Positions 56,732 through 64,000 of a DNA stretch of 64,000 nucleotides are shown here, one piece after another; position 1 is the stretch's first letter, and the number at the start of each line of letters is the position of its first letter. The stretch lies in NCBI GenBank assembly GCA_951799445.1, contig OX637294.1, forward strand, positions 26,685,452 to 26,749,451, in the 5' to 3' direction. The stretch is from Pseudisothecium myosuroides (lineage: Eukaryota > Streptophyta > Bryopsida > Hypnales > Lembophyllaceae). The position numbers were made by a program, and so were the translations under genes. A model generated the notes under the pieces. The model was not told where the DNA came from. It saw nothing but the letters and a program-made list of their open reading frames with translations, and made no database searches.

Positions 56732-58487
56732 ATGTCTTTTTTTACGATTGAAATAGCATTTGGGTATAATGAATGATGGAGATTGTTTTTGCTTTCACAA
56801 GCTCCCAAAGACTTGCAATAGGTTGGAAGATAAAACTAATAGTGATTTGCATGAGTGGAGAAAGCAAATGAGACCATTTAAATAAGTGATTTGGCTTTTG
56901 ACATTAATAAAGTTTGCTAGAGATTCTCTCAACTCAAATGTACCAAAACTACAACAAATATTGCCCCTAGCCTGCATAGCCCATTACACTAGAAGATACA
57001 TATATAAGTATCCACCCAAACGAGCACCCAAATAGATAAGATGAAAAGAAAGGAAACATAAATTATATTAGTGAGGGTTCATAATGAAACGGATGAGATA
57101 TTTTATACCTAAATATGCTAAAAACTACGCTTTTGCCTTCTTTATTTTATAGATGTGACTCTGCTTGGTCACTCAATGCTTTATGGATGTTATATAAAGT
57201 TTGAATCAATTCGTGTTTAGAAGGCTATGTAGAAAAAACAAACTTGTAAAATTGAAGCCTTTGCCTTTGAAACTTGTCAAAGCCATTATTTATTTTTGCA
57301 CAAAAACTCAAAGATCTATTTGTCCTTTTCAATACCTCAAGTCTACAATAAGAGCCTTGAATTTTGGGGTATTTAAGCCCACATCAAATGGAGCAGACTA
57401 AGTAAAGTGAGGTGACTATACTTTTAACTCCTTTAAATCCTAAAGGTCTGCACATCTAAATAGTAGATGTGCCTCAGTCAACCTTGATTATAATTTTTAT
57501 AATAACCATTTTTTTATATTTGATTTAAACTTTGAAAATGAAGCTTGACAATTTTTGATTCTATTCCATTTTGAAAATTTGAAAAATCTAAAAATTGAAA
57601 GAATAATTTCAATTGCAAGCTCCTTGTGTTAGAATCCAAATTACACAATTATATTGTGTGTTTTTCATTCATATTTTCATCTTATAAAATGATTTTTTGT
57701 ACTTAAATTACAAAATTATGTGAATGCTTGAAAGACAATCCTAACAAAGATCAAATAATTTGAGTGTAAAGTAAGTGTGCTCCAATCAATAATATTATGG
57801 CAAGTGGTAAGATATTCCAGAAAATGTCATTGAAGAGAGGTGAGATTACCCCCCCAGGCACTTTGACGCCCAATTTCTGGACGACAAATAGATTGAAATT
57901 CATATTTCTTTCTCAATACTACTTGTATAAAAGTCATTATAATTTGTGGAGATACTTTAGCAAATTGTTACCCTATCTAATGGTTGGATTTGGTGTTACT
58001 TGAATATATATTTTTCTAAAATTGCAAATATGTCAAGTGGTTGACCAAGCCCAAATTGTGTTGACTCTAATTCAAACTAGATTTGCAAAAATGAGGTCAT
58101 AGATTTAAAGAATACAAAAATATCCCCAAATCACCATTTCAACAGAACCTCATTTCAAATCCATTCCAACAAATTTAACTCAGAAAAATGATAATATTTT
58201 GCTTGTAATCAAATTGAAAAGGAATTATTGAATTTTTCCTTTCAAAATTTATAAAAAAGTATTGGTGATAGCATTGGTGGATCTAATGATATACTGTAGA
58301 TGGAATCTAATACTTGTACCCCCCTGCCAAAAAATGTCCCATTCATTTTCCAGGAGGATTATTTCCCATAATCTCCTCTAATAGCACGTAAAATCCATGC
58401 AATTGGTGATCACAAATCCTAGATGGGACCTTTACGTTAGGCAATCTTCTTACTGTCAAGAATTCTAAAAAAAGAATAGACAATCTT
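56732..58487. other. Gene-free AT-rich stretch
   Basis: No credible gene or complete element is seen. Several 60-70 residue frames exist (56,795-56,977, 57,201-57,401, 57,797-58,003), but none has a recognisable motif and their composition is that of the surrounding AT-rich DNA. Confidence 0.55.
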
Positions 58488-58643
58488 CATAACATTCAGT
58501 AGCATGTGTTCATGTTGCCTTGGTTCTACAGTGATGGCATGCCTCTACATCCTCCACCTATCTACTTCATCAGTAGCACTGATAAAGCACTACTGGGGTG
58601 TAAAACATACCACACCATCATTGTAGAGCTATTGAATGTTATG
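58488..58643. mobile_element. CATAACATTCAGTAGC-family element, 156 bp
   Basis: CATAACATTCAGTAGC at the left and GCTATTGAATGTTATG at the right. Internal sequence (CATCCTCCACCTATCT, CCACACCATCATTGTAGA) is the reverse complement of that in the copy at 63,475. Confidence 0.85.
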
Positions 58644-58746
58644 CTTGTCGAGCTTCGCCTTCCTTGTCAGCTTGTTTATTTCTAGAATTCCCTTCCCCTT
58701 TGGTGATAGCCTTATACAAAATCTGCAACTTTTTAAGTTATTTGTA

Positions 58747-58929
58747 CAGTAGAACCTGTCTTAGTGTGTAGAGTTGGGACTATGCACTAAGAGAGGTTTA
58801 TGCAGTAAGAAAGGTTCTGTTAGAACTTTGGCTAACGTGGCCACTCACTATGGGGCCTCCAACCACTGTTCACAAATATCATGACCTCTCTTAGTGCATA
58901 TATGCACTAAGACAACATGCAGTAAGAGA
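58747..58929. mobile_element. 183-bp pogo/Tigger-like element with TA duplication
   Basis: Ends are CAGTAGAACCTGTCTTA and the inverted TAAGAGAGGTTCTACTG. TA lies on both sides (58,745-58,746 and 58,930-58,931). CAG..CTG ends with a TA target fit Tc1/mariner-pogo elements. Inner repeats of ATGCACTAAGA occur twice inverted. Non-coding. Confidence 0.85.
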
Positions 58930-59418
58930 GGTTCTACTGTATATCAATTCCAAAACATTCTTCCAAAGACGGAGTCCTTTCTGATGATATTTTTCGAAAT
59001 TGTCAATTCTGGAGCACACTTTGTCCGTTAAGGGGTTAAAGAGGTCTGCGTGTAAGTAATTTCTAGAACCTGGGCAGATTTTTCCTCCCACGCGGCACCA
59101 GGAAGGGACAGCACACAGCCGCAATGTTCGTTCCTGGACCAAAGGCAAGGTATAGCGTTAACCTAGAAAATGCACGGACCTCGATCTCCGAACCAGGGCT
59201 GCATCAGTCGGTCACTGTGCGACGCTTGAGAGCCTCAAAGAGCTCGATTCGCCCACGTATCCAGGCTGAATCTCATCATGTTGAGTAGGCATCAACAGGT
59301 GGGAATCGGAACCAACAGTACAAAAGTTCTTGCACTGCCTTTCAAACACCTCCGTCCATTTTCAAATGCTATTTTTCACAATTTTGATACAATTTTTGTA
59401 TCATTGCATTCCTATGTA

Positions 59419-59792
59419 GGGGAGATACCCATTCCAAATCAGCACCCCATTCTGGAACAATAGACTTCGCTCTTTCCGTGAAGGAGGACAAAATCAGTGA
59501 TTAATTATGGTACAACTCTCAAGGCAGTTGTGGCACATTATGATTGGTTCAAAGACTCTCAATATTGCAATCAATATTTGGTCGGAAATAACAAGATCTA
59601 TATCACCAATGTGGGATGGATACAATCTCCAATTGATTAATTTATAGTAATTTTGTTTTGAAACAAAAAAATCTGAAAATTATGAAAAACTATCCAAACT
59701 CTATTGTTGCACCCGACATAATTTTTCCTCCGAAGAAATCGCCCTCCACCACCCTCTAATTTCTTAAGTGGTCAGGAATGGAGTATCTCCCC
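59419..59792. mobile_element. 374-bp element with TA duplication, ends GGGGAGATAC
   Basis: GGGGAGATACCCATTCC at the left and GGAATGGAGTATCTCCCC at the right, flanked by TA (59,417-59,418 and 59,793-59,794). The TA target suggests a Tc1/mariner-type MITE; the end sequence is not the common Stowaway form. Confidence 0.75.
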
Positions 59793-60169
59793 TAGTCTTG
59801 ATCGTGCATACTAAATTTCAACTTCAAAAAAGCAAAACTCCATTTTTTGCTGAATTTTTTCATTTTATTTTCATGGTTTTATGTGATCACTTTAAAAAAA
59901 TTCTTGGTAATGAATTCTTTTAATTTGATTGCGGAGATATGTAGAGAACATCCACATCCACCTCTTTCCTTCAACAAGCATCTCCAAAAACGTTTCACAA
60001 TTTTCTCTATAGAGATTTCAATGTTGGGGTGACAATGTCCCAATTTTGGAAAATAGATATCTTTTTATTATAATTAGACTTTGGGAAGGTAATCGTACCA
60101 TACTACCATCATGCTGAAATGTACAAAATTAGCATGATAGAATGAAGGTAACTACTTCCGACACCTTAA

Positions 60170-61433
60170 CCCCTCACCGCCCAAGGCCATTTTGGGTTCA
60201 AAAACATCACTGCTTTTGAAGTGATATATATCTAAATGTCACTAAGCTATAGAGATCTTAACCGTACAATCTTGTAGTGTACATGTTGTAATGATGTGTA
60301 TCAAATTTGAAGTCATTTGACCAGATAGATTGCGAGATTACAATGTTTTAGTGTTGAAAAAGGATGCTGAAATTTTCCTAAAAACACATTTAGAGGCGAA
60401 ATTTGATTTCTAAACCTAATCAAATGAAAAAACTTTAAACTATAAAGTGATTCAAAACCAGCATACAAACACATTGATGAAAAAAATATCATTCAATTGA
60501 CTCAATGTCATAACATTCAGTAGCCTGAAGAGAGGCTGCCTTTCCCTCTCTTCAGGTATCATCCACAAACTTCATCATTAAATTTTCTGACATGGCTGGC
60601 CCCCACATCGACTTATGTGCACTCACTAAATTGAGCCTCTCTTTCATAAACTCTCTAACAAATTCAGCCACGTGTCCTCTTAGCTACTAATGGGTGTAGA
60701 ATATTCCACACTCTTTCATCCGGCTAGATGAAAGAGTGTGGAATATTCCACACTCTTCAGTTGGAGGGAGGGCAGGCCTGCTGAGTGCTACTGAATGTTA
60801 TGGTGCTTGCAAAATAGCTTGCAAATGTCAAAAAATAGGCAAGAAAAGTTGCAGAAAACACAGACAAGGCTGAACCTCCTTCTACTAAAATGCTTCTCAA
60901 TCATTCATAACTACTTGGATTGATATGAAATTTTAGCCACACAAACTAGACTAGTATGTGCAACTTTTTCAATTTTTTTTATTGGAAACGGACACTGTAT
61001 GAAGCAGATACAAGCCGCCAAAGTTCATTGTAGTCCAAGAATGCCGGGATTTCGAATTTCGAATTGCTCCCAAACATTCCAAACAACTTGGATTGACGTG
61101 AAAATTTTACCACAATAACTAGACTTCAAGGGAAATATAACCCAACAAATTTTATTGAAATCGAACAATTGATGAAGGAGATACAAGCCCCCAAAGTTGC
61201 AGCCATGAATTGCACTTTGGTGAATCAAATTGAACTTGTGAACTTCGATTGGCTTCCAAAAAATTATCACCTCTTGGATTGATCTGAAAATTTTACCACA
61301 CAAACTAGAAGAGAAGGCGCAAATTTCTCAACAAGTTTTATTGAATTTGGACATCGGATGCAAAAGTTAGAATACTTTGAATTGAACTTGAAACTGTGTG
61401 AGGACACTTTTGGGCCCCTTGGGCGGTGAGGGG
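60170..61433. mobile_element. TTAA-flanked element, ends CCCCTCACCGCCCAAGG, with a nested element
   Basis: The ends CCCCTCACCGCCCAAGG and CCTTGGGCGGTGAGGGG are exact 17-bp inverted repeats with TTAA on both sides (60,166-60,169 and 61,434-61,437). It is 1,264 bp long, of which 294 bp (60,509-60,802) belong to another element. Interior motifs such as ACTTGGATTGA(T/C) recur, but no transposase is seen. Confidence 0.9.
60509..60802. mobile_element. CATAACATTCAGTAGC-family element nested in a TTAA element
   Basis: The ends CATAACATTCAGTAGC and GCTACTGAATGTTATG are exact inverted repeats. The centre has a perfect hairpin, TGTGGAATATTCCACACTCT around a CGGCTA turn (about 60,695-60,758). It is 294 bp and non-coding. 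Confidence 0.9.
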
Positions 61434-61651
61434 TTAACAAGGGCCTCTAGTAGCACTATCCCATCTTTTCTGCAATCTTCGTTCTCAAATTGTTCCCACT
61501 TCCACTAATGATATTATAATATCATGAGGAGTGCTAAGAGGTGCCACCTCACCTTCACCACATATGAGAAAGTCCTTGTCTGTAGAAGTGCCATCCAACT
61601 CTCGAAATCACTCCCTAGCACTATAAGTGAATATTGGTGAATGGGGCTTAA

Positions 61652-62395
61652 TCCCTAGAATACCAAGGCATTTTCTGGCTCCCAAACCACCGAAAATTGC
61701 TATTTCTGCTGCGGTCACTTAAGAAACAAAAAGAAAGCATTTATTTTTTAAGAATCTAACCATAGGATCCTGTACTTCACTTGTCTAAGATCATGTGTTA
61801 AAAATTTAATAAAGTTTGACTTTACGGATTGGAAGATATTAGCATTTGAAGTTGGAAAAGTAAATTTTTTTGAACATTGGCTTGCAGTTTCAGATGACTT
61901 TGACCCCCATTTGTGAATTTTTTTTGGTTAAAAATTTGAGTTAAGAGTCGGGAAAAAAAATTCAGAAATAAAAACTTCATTTTTACATATTAAAAAATTG
62001 TTAAGTAGAAGTAGGTCCAAGATTGAACAAAACACTAAATTGTTAATGGCTCTAAGATGCAATTGAAACATCATAATCCCAATAGTGAGACTCTTCTTGC
62101 AAACAAACTATACCCTGTAAAAAAAAACTGAATTTTTTTGAAAATTGCATTAAAAAAAAAATTCTATGAGTTTTATTTTTGAAGAAGATGCTTAGATTGC
62201 CCAAAAAACGAGATTGTCCATAACTTTCTCATTATTAGTCCAAATGGAATGGATCTAAGTTTCAAATGTAGACAAAAACATAATCTTTCAAAAAAAATAA
62301 AATTTTTAAATCATTTTATTTTTGCCCGCGCAAATTGCTTTTAAGGCTTAGGATGGCATAACTTTTGCTCCAAGGGGACTTTGGTCCTTCAGGGA
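61652..62395 (-). mobile_element. CCCCTAAAG-family element, copy 6 (744 bp)
   Basis: TCCCTAGAATACCAAGG at the left and TTTGGTCCTTCAGGGA at the right, with TTAA on both sides (61,648-61,651 and 62,396-62,399). The subterminal order is reversed compared with the copy at 47,722. About 170 bp shorter than the full family size. Confidence 0.85.
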
Positions 62396-62399
62396 TTAA

Positions 62400-63470
62400 T
62401 CCTGGAATGCCGGGCCGGTCACCTGGAAAGCATCTTTTTTGGTACTACGTGAATCATTTGCTCACAAAATCCAAGAGCACTCATTGAAGGTCAAACTAAA
62501 GTAAACTAGCCTATTACCACCCTAATTTGCAATCTAATTATCTTGGGACCAATTCCAAGAGGGGCATATATTTTTTAAAGGTGTGTTCTTGTTTCATAAA
62601 TCAAACCCAAGTAGAATTATGATTTTCTGATTAAAATTGTAATTTTTTGAATTTTTGAAGTGGGCAGCCCTAAAATTACATAACCACCCATAGAGTGGAG
62701 TCGTAAACGTCCTATTAACAACCTATAACCACCCTTCCATATATCCATTAGCACTTAAGTATTGACCAATGAAATATTGATACGTTATCCTTTGTGGCAT
62801 TAGTAGTCTGATTTTGTTAGAAAAGTGAATGGATTTGGATGAGTTTGGTGGTGGAATTGGGGCCAAAAGTAGCCTGGCGGAAATAAGTTCACTTGGCGTT
62901 TTCAGATTGGTTTACCTTACTATGCAAGACCTTTGCACTACATTTTTGTCTTAAGGGAGACGACTCATTTCCGACCACTTAAGCAATTTAGCATATCTGA
63001 TGTATGGGTATGGTGGGGGAAAAAAACTCCCCGTTTAGAGAAATAGATTTCAGAAAGATTTCATATTTTCGGACATTTTTTTCTTCAAAAACAAAATTAT
63101 TGAGAAATTTTTTCGTGAAAATTCCGTTCAACTTGTTCTTGTTATATAGGTCACCCTATTTCCAACCATAGTCTGGTTACAAAATTGACAATGCTTCAAT
63201 GCAAGTAATAGTTGTAGCCTCCAATGTACATCTTGTGACCATTCTATGCTTTCAATTGTACACCTCCCTGATATTTGTGCTTCCTCTACTCACAATTATC
63301 TACATGAACTGTCACCTAAACTACCAGTTGATCAGAAACAAAGCAGTCTAACTAACACAAATGGGTGGCTGATCGGAAATGGGTCGCCTCCCTTACATAG
63401 AAGAATTCTTCATCATCCATTGCTCTTTTAGGCATTTTGTTACAGGGATAAGATACTTTGCATTTTGCAA
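62400..63470. other. Gene-free stretch after the last TTAA element
   Basis: The first ~120 bases (AATGCCGGGCCGGTCACC..CACTCATTGAAGGTCAAACT) match 53,085-53,175. The rest shows no gene or complete element. A 61-residue frame at 63,246-63,431 is not recognisable. Confidence 0.5.
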
Positions 63471-63474
63471 GGGC

Positions 63475-63632
63475 CATAACATTCAGTAGCTCTAGAGTGA
63501 TGGTGTGGTATATTCCACACCCCAACAATGCTTCATCAGTAGCAGTTGATGAACTAGACAGGTGGAGGATGTTGAGCCACACCATCAATGTAGAACCCAA
63601 GGCAACATCAACACTTGCTACTGAATGCTATG
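63475..63632. mobile_element. CATAACATTCAGTAGC-family element, 158 bp
   Basis: The ends CATAACATTCAGTAGC and GCTACTGAATGCTATG are inverted repeats with one mismatch. The interior is the reverse complement of the copy at 58,488, so the two are the same subfamily in opposite orientation. Confidence 0.88.
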
Positions 63633-63656
63633 GCAGTTCAAAAGGTTCCCACTATG

Positions 63657-63971
63657 AAGGTAGGAGGCTGTAAAACGGAGCGGGCATTAAAATGGAACAT
63701 GACTTAGAGGTACATTTTGCTTTCTTCAATGTACCAGCTATGCACATTTCAGGAGGTGGTCCATTTTGATGACCACAAGTGACCACTTTTTTTCAACTTC
63801 AAAAATTTGTAACTAATTCCACAAAGGTCCAAAAAATATGAAACAACTTGGGTTAGATTTCAATTCCATTTGTCTTTCAAGGAAAATTTACTGAAAAATA
63901 TTTCAAGATGTTTTACCTCCCCAAAATTCAGTTTCAGCACTTAGATGCTCCATTTCTGGACCTCCTACCTT
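63657..63971. mobile_element. 315-bp element with ends AAGGTAGGAGG and ATG duplication
   Basis: AAGGTAGGAGG at the left is inverted at the right as CCTCCTACCTT, flanked by ATG on both sides (63,654-63,656 and 63,972-63,974). A related end (GGTAGGAGGCTCAGAAATGG) is present at about 46,990. Non-coding. Confidence 0.65.
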
Positions 63972-64000
63972 ATGGGCACCAGTAAAAAGTAGTAACAGAC

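Noticed and set aside
59040..59290. GC-richer stretch as a possible exon
   Set aside because: No open frame of useful length with splice sites and no recognisable motif.

Overview
The window reads as nuclear DNA of a land plant. It has GT-AG introns, AT-rich intergenic DNA packed with small transposons, a DUF674 family cluster (a plant-restricted family), a plastid-type J protein and a degenerate Ty1/copia retroelement with an initiator-Met-tRNA primer site. A secreted FAD oxidase that looks fungal would fit a bryophyte such as a liverwort, but I cannot name the species. Only eight genes or gene remnants are supported; most of the 64 kb is repeat.

Region 1 (about 0.1-37 kb) is a five-copy DUF674 cluster on the + strand. 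Copies fall into type A (5.5-8.0 and 25.4-28.0 kb) and type B (10.2-12.0, 30.2-32.1 and 34.0-35.4 kb), arranged A-B, a 12 kb retroelement-rich spacer, A-B, B. Each copy has three exons with the same intron phases and a conserved upstream block. The second A-B pair looks like a segmental duplicate of the first. The first four copies carry the same CACTA-like element in intron 1; the fifth does not. Only copy 3 (325 aa) is intact with its Cys motif. Copy 2 is in frame but has lost that motif, and copies 1, 4 and 5 are broken by a 2-bp frameshift, a 4-bp duplication plus a nonsense codon, and a nonsense codon. A small Cys-rich gene (MCYSVKC-type) lies on the - strand at 36.5-37.0 kb.

The spacer between the two pairs (13.5-21.6 kb) is one copia element on the - strand, with two ~220 bp LTRs, PBS, PPT and integrase, RT and RNase H fragments. 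At least six smaller elements are inserted in it, some inside each other.

Region 2 (37-50 kb) has no convincing gene. It holds TTAA-flanked elements (one inserted in another of its own family), a GGGTGATTGC-family element, a cluster of palindromic repeats, and fold-back elements.

Region 3 (50-64 kb) holds a GC-rich two-exon FAD-linked oxidase gene (50.8-52.9 kb, +) and a chloroplast-type J-domain gene (54.3-54.9 kb, -), followed by more TTAA, TA, CACTA and other terminal-inverted-repeat elements.

All homology statements come from reading motifs and comparing copies inside the window by eye; no database search was run.
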